Of a stretch of DNA of 64,000 bases, positions 53,093 through 61,406 are shown piece after piece. The notes beneath the pieces were generated by a model, which made no database searches, was not told the DNA's origin, and worked only from the letters and a program-made list of their open reading frames with translations. Source of the stretch: Nonomuraea sp. PA05 (GTDB lineage: Bacteria; Actinomycetota; Actinomycetes; Streptosporangiales; Streptosporangiaceae); assembly GCF_008086045.1 (NCBI RefSeq), contig NZ_VSEY01000002.1:62001-126000 (forward strand), in the 5' to 3' direction. Each line of letters opens with the position of its first letter. The first letter of the stretch is position 1. The translations under genes were made by a program, and so were the position numbers.

Positions 53093-54190
53093 ATGAAACG
53101 GGGTTCAATGAAGCGGTGGATCGGCGTCATTCTGGCGGCGGTTCTGGCCGGGGTGGCGGTGGTCGCGATCGTCACCGGCAATCAGGGGGACGACGGGCCC
53201 GGGGTGGCCGTGGTGCGGGGGGTCATCGGGTCGGAGAAGAAGCCGTTCTTCGACGATCCGCGCGTCCAGGCGGCCTTCGCCAAGCACGGGCTGCGCGTGG
53301 AGGTGGACACCGCCGGGTCCCGGCAGATCGTCACGGACGTGGACCTGAGCCGGTACGCCTTCGCCTTCCCCTCCAGCGTGCCGGCTGCCGAGCGGATCAA
53401 GCGCGACCGCAAGGCCACGATCACGTACTCGCCGTTCTACTCGCCGATGGCGGTGGCCACGTTCGAGCCGATCGCGGAGCTGCTGGTGAAGGCCGGAGTG
53501 CTGAGCAATTCCGACAAAGGCCACCAAACCCTCGATATTAAGAAATATCTGGACCTAGTGGCTAAGGGTACCCGCTGGGATGAAATTCCGGATAATACGG
53601 CCTATAAGGCACGCAAGCGGGTGTTGCTGACGACGACCGACATCCGTACCTCCAACTCCGCCGCCATGTACCTGTCGGTGATCGGGTACGTGGCCAACGG
53701 CGAGGACGTCATCACCTCCGCCGGCCAGGTCGCCAAGATCGCGCCCGTCCTCGCCCCGGCCGTACTCGACCAGGGCTTCTCCGAGTCCACCAGCGAGGCC
53801 TCGTTCGACGACTACCTGGCGCTCGGCGCCGGCAAGACGCCGATGCTGGTCGTCTACGAGGCGCAGTACCTGGCGCACGTCTTCGCCGCGGACGGCGCGA
53901 TCAAGCCGGGCATGCGCCTGGTCTACCCGTCGCCGACCGTGCTCAGCAAGCACACCCTCGTCCCCCTGTCGGGCAACGGCGGCCGGGTCGGCGAGCTGCT
54001 CACCAAGGATCCGGAGCTGCAGTCCCTGGCCGCCCAGTTCGGCTTCCGCACCACCGACCCGCAGGCGTTCGCCGGCCTCGTCGCCAGGACCAGGGCGCCG
54101 GCCGCCGCCGACCTGGTGGACGTCGTCGAGCCGCCCACGTACGAGCGGCTGGACGAGCTCATCACCACCATCGACGCCGCACGTCCCTGA
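53093..54190 (+). CDS. membrane-anchored solute-binding-like protein of the TelA operon
   Basis: A 365-residue protein with one N-terminal anchor helix (about residues 8-27) and a large extracytoplasmic domain of the periplasmic-binding fold: VVRGVIGSEKKPFF, VDTAGSRQIV, YAFAFPSSVPAAERI, ITYSPFYSPMAVATF, and TSNSAAMYLSVIGY fit molybdate/polyamine-like binding proteins. It is the first of four genes with TelA, a binding-protein/VWA lipoprotein and an XpaC-like protein, and may sense an anion or ligand for them. AGGGG precedes the ATG; a second ATG five codons on is possible. Codons between 53500 and 53620 are unusually AT-rich. Confidence 0.75.
   Translation: MKRGSMKRWIGVILAAVLAGVAVVAIVTGNQGDDGPGVAVVRGVIGSEKKPFFDDPRVQAAFAKHGLRVEVDTAGSRQIVTDVDLSRYAFAFPSSVPAAERIKRDRKATITYSPFYSPMAVATFEPIAELLVKAGVLSNSDKGHQTLDIKKYLDLVAKGTRWDEIPDNTAYKARKRVLLTTTDIRTSNSAAMYLSVIGYVANGEDVITSAGQVAKIAPVLAPAVLDQGFSESTSEASFDDYLALGAGKTPMLVVYEAQYLAHVFAADGAIKPGMRLVYPSPTVLSKHTLVPLSGNGGRVGELLTKDPELQSLAAQFGFRTTDPQAFAGLVARTRAPAAADLVDVVEPPTYERLDELITTIDAARP
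53511..53617 (+). other. AT-rich codon patch inside a GC-rich gene
   Basis: From 53521 to 53610, 43 of 90 bases are G or C, against about 70% on both sides. The codons use ATT, AAA, TAT, CTA, GCT, GGT, GAA, AAT and GCA, all rare in this genome, though the protein reads on without a break (IKKYLDLVAKGTRWDEIP). It suggests a short gene-conversion tract or a selected slow-translation or RNA element. Confidence 0.85.
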
Positions 54191-54206
54191 CAAGGAGATC
54201 CCGCAC

Positions 54207-55352
54207 GTGTCCGATCTGGTGCTCACGCCGCCCGCTCCGGTCACCCCGGTACCGGCCGAGACGGCGGCCACCATGCTTCCCATGACCGGCGAGCGCGCCG
54301 CCGAGCTGACCGCCAAGGCGCGCGAGTTCGCCGGCGAGCTGGGCGGGATCGACCCGCGCTCGCCGGAGTTCTCCCGCAAGGTGCACGACATCTCCTCGAT
54401 GGGCGACACCGAGATCAGGTCCGCCTCGCAGGTGGCCAACCGCATGCTGAAGCGGCCCGTCGCGGCCCTCGACGCGGCCCGGGGCGAGGGCGCCGACGCC
54501 CAGGGCAGGGTGGCGAGCGGCCTGGTGGCGCTGCGCCGCGCCGTCGTGGACCTGGACCCGAAGCAGGCGGCGAGCGGGCCGCGCAAGCTGCTGGGCCTCA
54601 TCCCGTTCGGCGACCGGCTGCGCGACTACTTCGCCAAGTTCCACTCCGCGCAGAAGCACCTCGACGACATCATCCGCGCGCTCAAGTCCGGCCAGGACGA
54701 GCTGCTGCGCGACAACGCCGCCATCGAGGGCGAGAAGGCGAACCTGTGGGAGGCGATGACGCGGCTGCAGGAGTACGCGGTCATGGCCAAGGCGATGGAC
54801 GCGGCCCTGGAGGAGCGCATCGTGGCGGCGGCCGACGAGGCGCAGGCGACGGCGCTGCGCTCGGACGCGCTGTTCGCCGTCCGCCAGAAACACCAGGACC
54901 TGCTCACCCAGCTCGCCGTCTCCGCCCAGGGCTACCTGGCACTCGACCTCGTCCGCAAGAACAACCTGGAGCTCAGCAAGGGCGTGGACCGCGCCACCAC
55001 GACCACGGTCGCCGCGCTGCGCACGGCGGTGACGGTCGCGCAGGCGCTGGCGAACCAGAAGCTGGTGCTCGACCAGATCACCGCGCTGAACGCGACGACC
55101 AGCGACCTCATCCTGGCCACCAGCGAGATGCTGCGCACGCAGGCGGGCGCCATCCAGAACCAGGCCGCCTCGACGACCGTGGACCTGGACACGCTGCGCC
55201 AGGCGTTCGACAACGTCTACGCCACGATGGACCTGATCGACTCCTTCCGGGCCAAGGCCGTGGACAACATGGCGGTCACGGTGGACAGCCTGTCGTCGGA
55301 GCTGGAGCACGCCAGGACGTACCTGGACCGCGCCAGGGAGGCCACGGCATGA
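54207..55352 (+). CDS. telA: TelA family toxic-anion resistance protein
   Basis: A 381-residue cytoplasmic, almost entirely helical protein. It shows the TelA/KlaA pattern: FSRKVHDISSMGDTEIRSAS (about residues 70-90), VANRMLKRPV, LRRAVVDLDPKQA, GDRLRDYFAKFHSAQKHLDDI and the C-terminal YATMDLIDSFRAKAVDNM. TelA proteins were named for tellurite resistance on plasmids and are widely associated with XpaC proteins and stress membranes; the biochemical role is unknown. GTG start after AAGGAG. It overlaps the VWA gene by four bases. Confidence 0.92.
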   Translation: MSDLVLTPPAPVTPVPAETAATMLPMTGERAAELTAKAREFAGELGGIDPRSPEFSRKVHDISSMGDTEIRSASQVANRMLKRPVAALDAARGEGADAQGRVASGLVALRRAVVDLDPKQAASGPRKLLGLIPFGDRLRDYFAKFHSAQKHLDDIIRALKSGQDELLRDNAAIEGEKANLWEAMTRLQEYAVMAKAMDAALEERIVAAADEAQATALRSDALFAVRQKHQDLLTQLAVSAQGYLALDLVRKNNLELSKGVDRATTTTVAALRTAVTVAQALANQKLVLDQITALNATTSDLILATSEMLRTQAGAIQNQAASTTVDLDTLRQAFDNVYATMDLIDSFRAKAVDNMAVTVDSLSSELEHARTYLDRAREATA

Positions 55353-56953
55353 GCAGCCTCCGGCGATGCCCCGGCACCTCCCCGGGAGGCGGTCTCGCCC
55401 GGCGGCTGGCGGCGCTCGCCGCCTCCGCCGCCCTGCTCCTGACGGCCGCCTGCGCAGGTGACTCCACGGAGATCGCCGACGGCCCGGACGTGCTGCACGT
55501 CCTGGCAGGCAGCGAGATCAAGGACCTGGAGCCCCTCCTGGAACGGGCCGCGAGCGAGGCCGGCGTCCAGGTGAAGCTCACCTACACCGGCACCCTGGAC
55601 GGCGCCGACCAGGTGGCGAGCGGCCGCGCCGACGGCAAGCTGGACGCCACCTGGTTCTCCTCCAACCGCTACCTGTCCCTGATCGACGGCGCCCAGGCCA
55701 AGCTGGCCACCCAGACCAAGATCATGGCTTCGCCGGTGGTGCTCGGCCTGAAGCCCGCCAAGGCCGCCGAGCTCGGCTGGAACGGCAAGCAGGTCACCTG
55801 GGCCGACATCGCCACGGCGGCCAGGGACGGCCGGTTCAGCTTCGGCATGACCAACCCCGCCTCCTCCAACTCCGGCTTCTCCGCCCTGGTCGGCGTGGCC
55901 GCCGCTCTGTCGGACGCCGACGGGGCGCTCACCGCCGAGCAGGTCGCGTCGGTGACGCCCAGGCTGAAGGACTTCTTCTCCGCGCAGCGGCTGACGGCAG
56001 GCTCGTCGGGCTGGCTGGCCGACGCCTACGCCCGCGACCCGGGCGTGGACGGCATGGTCAACTACGAGTCGGTGCTGCTGGGCGCCCGCGAGCCGCTCAC
56101 GCTCGTCTACCCGGGCGACGGCGTGGTCAGCGCCGACTACCCGCTCACGCTGCTGGCCTCCGCCTCCGACGAGAAGAAGGCGCTGTACGGCAAGCTCACC
56201 GCGTGGCTGCGCACCCCGGCCGTGCAGAAGGAGATCATGACGGGCACGCACCGCCGGCCGATCGTGAGCGGCGTCCCGCAGGACGCCCGGTTCGGCGCCG
56301 CGCAGCTCATCGAGCTGCCCTTCCCCAACCGGCGCAGCACCGCCGACGAGCTGATCGCCACCTACCTCAACCAGGTGCGCGTCCCGGCGCAGGCCACGTT
56401 CGTGCTGGACACGTCCGGCTCGATGAAGGGCGGCAGGATCGACGCGCTGCGGCAGGCGCTGGTGGCGCTGACCGGCGCGGACGGCTCCGCCTCCGGCGCG
56501 TTCACCCGGTTCAGCAACCGCGAGACCGTGACGATGATCCCGTTCAGCGGCTCGCCCCGGCAGCCGGTGCCGTTCACCGTCCCCGAGCGGAACCCGGAGG
56601 CCGTGCTCGCCGAGATCAAGCGCTTCGCCGAGGGCCTGACCGCCAACGGCGGCACCGCGATCTACGACAGCCTCAGGGCCGCCTACGACCGCCCGGTCGA
56701 GGCGGGCCACTACGGCTCGATCGTGCTCATGACCGACGGCGAGAACACCGACGGCTCCGACTACGCCGACTTCGAGAGCCACTACCGGTCGCTGCCGGAG
56801 GACAGGCGGCGGGTGCCCGCGTTCGTGGTGCTGTTCGGCGACAGCGACGTGGAGGAGATGCGCCAGGTGGCGGAGCTGACCGGCGGCGCCGTGTTCGACG
56901 CCCGGGAGACGTCGCTGACCAGCGCGTTCAAGGAGATCCGTGGCTATCAGTGA
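55349..56953 (+). CDS. solute-binding plus VWA-domain lipoprotein
   Basis: A 534-residue secreted lipoprotein joining two domains. After a lipobox (TAAC, cysteine about residue 35) come a binding-protein domain (about 45-340; LHVLAGSEIKDLEPLLERAA, DATWFSSNRYL, GMTNPASSNSGFSALVG) and a von Willebrand A domain (about 345-534) with a complete metal-ion site: DTSGSMKGG (DxSxS), TANGGTAIYD (Thr) and LMTDGENTDGSD (Asp). The VWA part probably binds a partner protein, perhaps the anchored binding-like protein two genes upstream. It overlaps the XpaC-like gene by 14 bases. Confidence 0.85.
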   Translation: MSSLRRCPGTSPGGGLARRLAALAASAALLLTAACAGDSTEIADGPDVLHVLAGSEIKDLEPLLERAASEAGVQVKLTYTGTLDGADQVASGRADGKLDATWFSSNRYLSLIDGAQAKLATQTKIMASPVVLGLKPAKAAELGWNGKQVTWADIATAARDGRFSFGMTNPASSNSGFSALVGVAAALSDADGALTAEQVASVTPRLKDFFSAQRLTAGSSGWLADAYARDPGVDGMVNYESVLLGAREPLTLVYPGDGVVSADYPLTLLASASDEKKALYGKLTAWLRTPAVQKEIMTGTHRRPIVSGVPQDARFGAAQLIELPFPNRRSTADELIATYLNQVRVPAQATFVLDTSGSMKGGRIDALRQALVALTGADGSASGAFTRFSNRETVTMIPFSGSPRQPVPFTVPERNPEAVLAEIKRFAEGLTANGGTAIYDSLRAAYDRPVEAGHYGSIVLMTDGENTDGSDYADFESHYRSLPEDRRRVPAFVVLFGDSDVEEMRQVAELTGGAVFDARETSLTSAFKEIRGYQ

Positions 56954-57560
56954 GCGGGCGCTGCGGTACCTGGGCTCGACCAGGAACATCGTCGGCTCCT
57001 GCCTGGCGCTGCTCGGTTTGGTGGCCCACTTCCTGGGGGTGGCGGGCGCGTACTGGCCGGTCGTCGTGCTCGCCCTGTACGGGGCGGGCGCGCTGCTGGC
57101 CCCGCCCGACCGGGTCCGGCTGACGATCTCGCACGCCGAGGTGGAGACGCGGGCCCTGCGCGAGGACCTGGACGGGCTGCTGCGCCGCGTCGACCGGCGC
57201 TTCCCCGACGACGTGCGGGCCGCCGTGCGGGGGCTGGCCGAGGTGATCGGCGGCGTGCTGGCCAGGGCCGAGCAGCTCACCGCCTCCCCCGACCAGCTCC
57301 ACGTGGTCTCGCAGACGATCCGCCGGTACCTGCCGGCCAGCCTGGAGGCGTACGCGAACCTGCCCCGCCGTTACGCCCTGACCCGGCGGGCGGGGCGGGA
57401 GCGCAGCGCGCACGAGGAGCTGCTGGAGCAGCTCGCCCTGCTCGACGCCCAGATGGGCAAGGTCGCCGAGGCGATCCATCGGGGCGACGAGCAGGCGCTG
57501 CGCGACCAGGGCCGGTTCCTGCGCGACCGGTTCGGCGGGTCGGAGCTGGATCTGGGTTAG
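56940..57560 (+). CDS. XpaC-like membrane-associated protein
   Basis: A 206-residue protein with two N-terminal helices (about residues 15-34 and 36-55) followed by a helical cytoplasmic region containing ADRVRLT-like DRVRLTISHAEVETRAL and HEELLEQLALLDAQMGKVAEAI. The arrangement, and its position beside telA, fit the XpaC (5-bromo-4-chloroindolyl phosphate hydrolysis) family, which regularly co-occurs with TelA. Assignment rests mainly on context and layout. GTG start four bases after AAGGAG. Confidence 0.65.
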   Translation: MAISERALRYLGSTRNIVGSCLALLGLVAHFLGVAGAYWPVVVLALYGAGALLAPPDRVRLTISHAEVETRALREDLDGLLRRVDRRFPDDVRAAVRGLAEVIGGVLARAEQLTASPDQLHVVSQTIRRYLPASLEAYANLPRRYALTRRAGRERSAHEELLEQLALLDAQMGKVAEAIHRGDEQALRDQGRFLRDRFGGSELDLG

Positions 57561-58063
57561 CAGTTGCGGATGTGCCAGATCGGCGACCAGTCCACGCCGT
57601 GCTTGGCCGGATAGTCGGGCGTGAAGCGCGCCTTCTCCTCCAAGTATTGGCCGTAGAAGAACGACGTCACGTTGCCGGTCTGATTGTTCTTGTATTCGCC
57701 GTACCCTTCCCAGTGGGACAGCGCGTAGCGGTGGCAGGTGTAGAGGTCGAACGCTTTCCAATTACCCGTCGTGTTGTCCCAGACGGCCGCGCACAGGTTT
57801 CCGAGAGGGCAGTCCCACGGGTCGCCGGGATTGGCGTGGTACGTTCTCCGGGCGGCCGGCGAGATTCCCGGCGACACCGCGGCCGCGTTTCGCGCCTGCG
57901 CGCCCTCCGGCGCCGGCGGGAACGCCGCCGGGTCGGCGGGAGCCGCCGCCTGGGCCGCGCCCGAGGCGGCCATCGCGCAGGTCAGAGCCACGAACAACGC
58001 GGCGAGCAAGGCGCAGGCGCGCGCCGTCATGCGGTGCCAGGTGTTTCGGTGCATCGTGTGCAT
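57557..58063 (-). CDS. secreted I36-like (crystallin-type) protein
   Basis: A 168-residue exported protein. The start follows GGAAGGAAA; the signal peptide runs to about residue 40 (CAMAASGAAQAAAP). The mature C-terminal ~95 residues contain PWDCPLGNLCAAVWDN, a YTCHRYALSHWEGYG stretch and NNQTGNVTSFFYGQY, which resemble the peptidase inhibitor I36/SMI family of streptomycetes (beta-gamma-crystallin-like, disulfide-bonded). Inhibitor activity is not shown. It is divergent from an ArsR-type regulator, its probable controller, and overlaps the XpaC-like gene end by four bases. Confidence 0.7.
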   Translation of the reverse strand: MHTMHRNTWHRMTARACALLAALFVALTCAMAASGAAQAAAPADPAAFPPAPEGAQARNAAAVSPGISPAARRTYHANPGDPWDCPLGNLCAAVWDNTTGNWKAFDLYTCHRYALSHWEGYGEYKNNQTGNVTSFFYGQYLEEKARFTPDYPAKHGVDWSPIWHIRNC

Positions 58064-58230
58064 CGACGTTTCCTTCCATCCGATTTCTCCGGCCGGATTC
58101 GGTGATTCCGGCCCGGTGTGCTCGGCTTCAGACTGGGCCGGGAAGCGCATTCGAGGCATCGTGTTTCGGAGTGCGCCGAAACAGGGAGGCAGGCGCCGGG
58201 GGCACGATTGTCGCGGGGGGCTACGCGCCG

Positions 58231-59211
58231 ATGACTTTACGCATGCATTTCTCGGGGGAAGACCTTGCGCGGGTCCGGGTGGCCGCGGCGCCCGATCCAT
58301 TGTGGGAGGTCCTGCTCAGCGTTCACCTGCTGGGAAAACGCGAGGGCGCCGCGGTGTTCGGCGGCTGGCGGCGGCGGGCGCGGCAGACGCTGGCCCCCGA
58401 CATGCGGCTGCTCTTCTCGCTCGCCCCGCCCTGGGGTTACTCCGCGGACTTCCTGACCCCGTCAGGGGCGCCCGGCGACTTCGGCGCCGCCGTCGAGACG
58501 GTGCTCGCCACGCCCCGCCGGCGGCTGCGCGGCGACGTCGAGCGGCTGGAGGGCCGCCCGTCGCCCGATCTGGCCGACCTGAGCCGCGGCCGGCCGCCCG
58601 CGCTGCGGCTGCTCGGCGCGGCGATGACGGGTTACCACCGCCGCACCGTCGCCCCGTACTGGAGCTCGATCGACACGGCGGTGCGCGCGGAGCGGGCCAG
58701 GCTGGCGCACGAGTTCCTCGGAGGCGGAGCGGAAGCGGCGCTCGCGGCGCTGCGGCCGTTCGCGATCTGGCAGCCTCCGGTGCTGTCCCTGCCGCTGCAC
58801 CCCGCCGACCGGGACGTCCGCCTGGACGGCCGCGGCCTGGTGCTGATCCCGTCGTTCTTCTGCTGGCGGGCCCCCACCACGCTGCAGGACCCCACCGGCC
58901 CGCAGGTGCTCGTCTACCCGGTCAGGCACGACCCGGCCTGGCTCACCGACGACCCGGCGCAGCCGTCACGCTCGCTCCGCAGGCTGCTGGGCGCCACCCG
59001 GGCGAGCGTGCTGGCGGCGGTGGCCGACGCCCCGGCCACCACCACCGGCCTGGCCCTGCGCGCCGGCATCTCGCCGGCCTCCGCCAGCGAGCACGCCAGG
59101 ATCCTCCAGAACGCCGGGCTGCTCACCGCCAGCCGTGAGGGCAACCGCGTCTACCACGTCCTGACGGAGCTGGGCGCCCGCATGCTGCGCGGCTCAGCGC
59201 CCTCGCACTAG
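58231..59211 (+). CDS. ArsR-type winged-helix regulator
   Basis: A 326-residue regulator with the helix-turn-helix at the C-terminus (about residues 255-320): ATTTGLALRAGISPASASEHARIL and LLTASREGNRVYHVLT are a clear ArsR-type wing. The N-terminal ~230 residues (MHFSGEDLARVRVAAAPDPL, then WEVLLSVHLL) are the DUF5937-type domain regular in actinomycetes. Start at the ATG after GGGGGCTACG; the frame stays open upstream. It faces the secreted I36-like gene and overlaps the convergent alpha-galactosidase end by four bases. Confidence 0.85.
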   Translation: MTLRMHFSGEDLARVRVAAAPDPLWEVLLSVHLLGKREGAAVFGGWRRRARQTLAPDMRLLFSLAPPWGYSADFLTPSGAPGDFGAAVETVLATPRRRLRGDVERLEGRPSPDLADLSRGRPPALRLLGAAMTGYHRRTVAPYWSSIDTAVRAERARLAHEFLGGGAEAALAALRPFAIWQPPVLSLPLHPADRDVRLDGRGLVLIPSFFCWRAPTTLQDPTGPQVLVYPVRHDPAWLTDDPAQPSRSLRRLLGATRASVLAAVADAPATTTGLALRAGISPASASEHARILQNAGLLTASREGNRVYHVLTELGARMLRGSAPSH

Positions 59212-61271
59212 ACCCGTTCCAGCTCGATGACCAGCGCGGACGCGGGCCGCAACGCCGGGGCGGGCAGCCCCAGCTCTCCCAGCACCGCGCCGGTGAGCCG
59301 CACCGGTGCGGCGGCCCACTCCGGCATCAGCACCCGCTCGGGCACGGGGCCGGCGACGCGCACCTCGTACACGGCCTCGGGGTCGAGCCCCGGCAGCCGC
59401 AGCGGGCCGGGCTCGATCGCGAGCCTGGAGCTGAGCTGCGCGTACGCGAACACGGCCCGCTCCGGCAGCACCACCCCGTGCAGCAGCTCCGCAGGATCGG
59501 CGAGGTCGGCGCGCACCACCCGCCCGGCGTGCAGCACCGGCCGCAGCCGCTTGTGCAGCGCGATCCAGGTGGCCAGCTCGTCGCGCTCCTCCTCGCCGGC
59601 CGCGGTCAGGTCCCATTCCACGCCCATGTGCCCGAACAGGGCGGTGGCGGCGCGGAAGGCGAGCGGCACCGACCGGCCGGTGACGTGGTCGCGCGGCGCG
59701 CCGACGTGGCAGCCCATCCGCTCCGGCGGCACCAGCAGGCCCGTCCAGCGCTGGATGTGCTGCCGGTCGAGCGCGTCGTTGCTGTCGGAGGTCCACACCC
59801 GGTCGGTGCGGGCCAGCACGCCGTAGTCGACGCGCGCGCCGCCCGACGAGCACGACTCGATCTCCAGCCCGGGGTGGCGGGCGCGCAGCTCGTCCAGCAG
59901 CCGGTAGGTGGCCAGCGTCTGCGCGTGCACGCCCGGCACGCCGTCGTGCACCGGCTCGGCGATGTCGCGGTTGTGGTCCCACTTGATGTAGTCGAGCGCG
60001 TACTCGCCGACGAGCGTGTCCAGCCGCTCCAGCAGGTACGCGTACGCCTCGGGCCTGGCCAGGTCTAGCACCTGCTGGTGGCGCTGCGGCGGCGGCATGC
60101 GCTCGGCGTGCCCGAGTATCCAGTCGGGGTGCTCGCGGGCCAGGTCGGAGTCGGGGTTGACCATCTCGGGCTCGAACCACAGGCCGAACTGCATGCCGAG
60201 CTTGCGCACCCGGTCGGCCAGCGGGTGCAGGCCGTCCGGCCAGACGCCCTCGTCCACGTACCAGTCGCCGAGGCCCGCCCGGTCGTGGCGGCGGTGGCGG
60301 AACCAGCCGTCGTCGAGCACGAACCGCTCGATCCCGGCGGCGGCGGCCAGGTCGGCCAGCTCCAGCAGCCGGTCGAGGCCGTGGTCGAAGTAGGTGGCCT
60401 CCCAGTTGTTCAGCGTGACGGGGCGCACCGGCAGCGGGCGGGCCCGCAGGTGGCCGTGCAGCCGGGCGCTCGCGTCGTCCAGTCCGGCGCCGGACCAGGT
60501 GAAGTACACCCAGGGCGTGCTGTACCGCTCGCCCTCGGCGAGCACGACCTCGCCCGGTTCGAGCAGCTCGCCCGCGCCGAGCAGCGCCACGCCCTCGGCC
60601 AGCCGCTCGGCGTAGTGCACGTGGTCGCCGCTCCAGCCGGCGTGCACCGCCCACACCTCGCCGCGGCGGAACCCGAACCCCTCGGTGCCCGCCACCAGCA
60701 GCCCTGTCGCGTCGTGCCCGGTGCGTCCGCGCCGGTTCTCCCTCGACCACACGCCCTGCCCGAACGCGCCGCGCTGCGGCACCTTCTCCAGCGCCCACCG
60801 GCCGGTGAAGTCGAGCAGCTCACCGGCCCGCGCGGGCACCGGCAGCACGCACACCAGCCCGGCCACCCGGTACGGCGAAGCAGCGGCGTTGGTCAGCGTG
60901 TGCCGCATCCGCACCAGGCCGCCGCCGTCCATCACCAGCTCGCTCGACAACCGCAGCCCGGCCCTGGCGTCGGAGGCCGTCATGGTCACCGAGCCGCCGG
61001 AGCCGGGCTCGGCCGCCACGTCGATCCCGTCAACCGTCCACCGCACCGGCCAGTGCTCTCCGTCCCTGCCGCCGGACAGGCCGGGCCGGCCGTACCAGCC
61101 GTCGCCCTGGGCGGGCAGCAGGCGCGGCGCGGGGCCGGCCAGCGCGGGCAGCAGGCCGGCCGCGGCGACGGGCCCGAGGCTCGCGCCGAAGTGCCGGACG
61201 CGTGGCAGGCCGGGGCCGGAGTCGTCGAGCACCAGCGCGACGCCCGCGGCGGAAAGGATCACAGGAGACAA
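59208..61271 (-). CDS. GH36 alpha-galactosidase
   Basis: A 687-residue, probably cytoplasmic glycosidase. The catalytic barrel occupies about residues 285-620, with the nucleophile D432 in YIKWDHNRD and acid/base D496 in TSDSNDALD; FVLDDGWF, GLWFEPEMVNPDSDL and ESCSSGGARVDYG are GH36 hallmarks. An N-terminal beta-sandwich (1-280) and a C-terminal beta domain flank it. There is no signal peptide. The start is TTG, six bases after AGGAG, because no ATG fits. It acts on alpha-galactosides such as melibiose, raffinose or galactomannan fragments. It lies downstream of the pectate lyase but is separated by a strong terminator. Confidence 0.93.
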   Translation of the reverse strand: MSPVILSAAGVALVLDDSGPGLPRVRHFGASLGPVAAAGLLPALAGPAPRLLPAQGDGWYGRPGLSGGRDGEHWPVRWTVDGIDVAAEPGSGGSVTMTASDARAGLRLSSELVMDGGGLVRMRHTLTNAAASPYRVAGLVCVLPVPARAGELLDFTGRWALEKVPQRGAFGQGVWSRENRRGRTGHDATGLLVAGTEGFGFRRGEVWAVHAGWSGDHVHYAERLAEGVALLGAGELLEPGEVVLAEGERYSTPWVYFTWSGAGLDDASARLHGHLRARPLPVRPVTLNNWEATYFDHGLDRLLELADLAAAAGIERFVLDDGWFRHRRHDRAGLGDWYVDEGVWPDGLHPLADRVRKLGMQFGLWFEPEMVNPDSDLAREHPDWILGHAERMPPPQRHQQVLDLARPEAYAYLLERLDTLVGEYALDYIKWDHNRDIAEPVHDGVPGVHAQTLATYRLLDELRARHPGLEIESCSSGGARVDYGVLARTDRVWTSDSNDALDRQHIQRWTGLLVPPERMGCHVGAPRDHVTGRSVPLAFRAATALFGHMGVEWDLTAAGEEERDELATWIALHKRLRPVLHAGRVVRADLADPAELLHGVVLPERAVFAYAQLSSRLAIEPGPLRLPGLDPEAVYEVRVAGPVPERVLMPEWAAAPVRLTGAVLGELGLPAPALRPASALVIELERV

Positions 61272-61351
61272 GTCGGGCTCCTATCGCAGGGAGGGGGATA
61301 CCTGTTCAGCGCTACGACGCTACCTCGCCCGCTCCGGCGGGCGCACGACGA

Positions 61352-61383
61352 GGCCCCTCCGGCGGGCGGGCGCCGGAGGGGCC
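61352..61383 (-). terminator. strong terminator after the pectate lyase gene
   Basis: A perfect 13-bp stem (GGCCCCTCCGGCG and its complement) around the loop GGCGGG, just downstream of the pectate lyase stop on the minus strand. It should stop most transcription into the alpha-galactosidase gene, so that gene needs its own promoter. Confidence 0.85.
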
Positions 61384-61406
61384 GGGGGGATGGACCGGGA
61401 GGAGAC

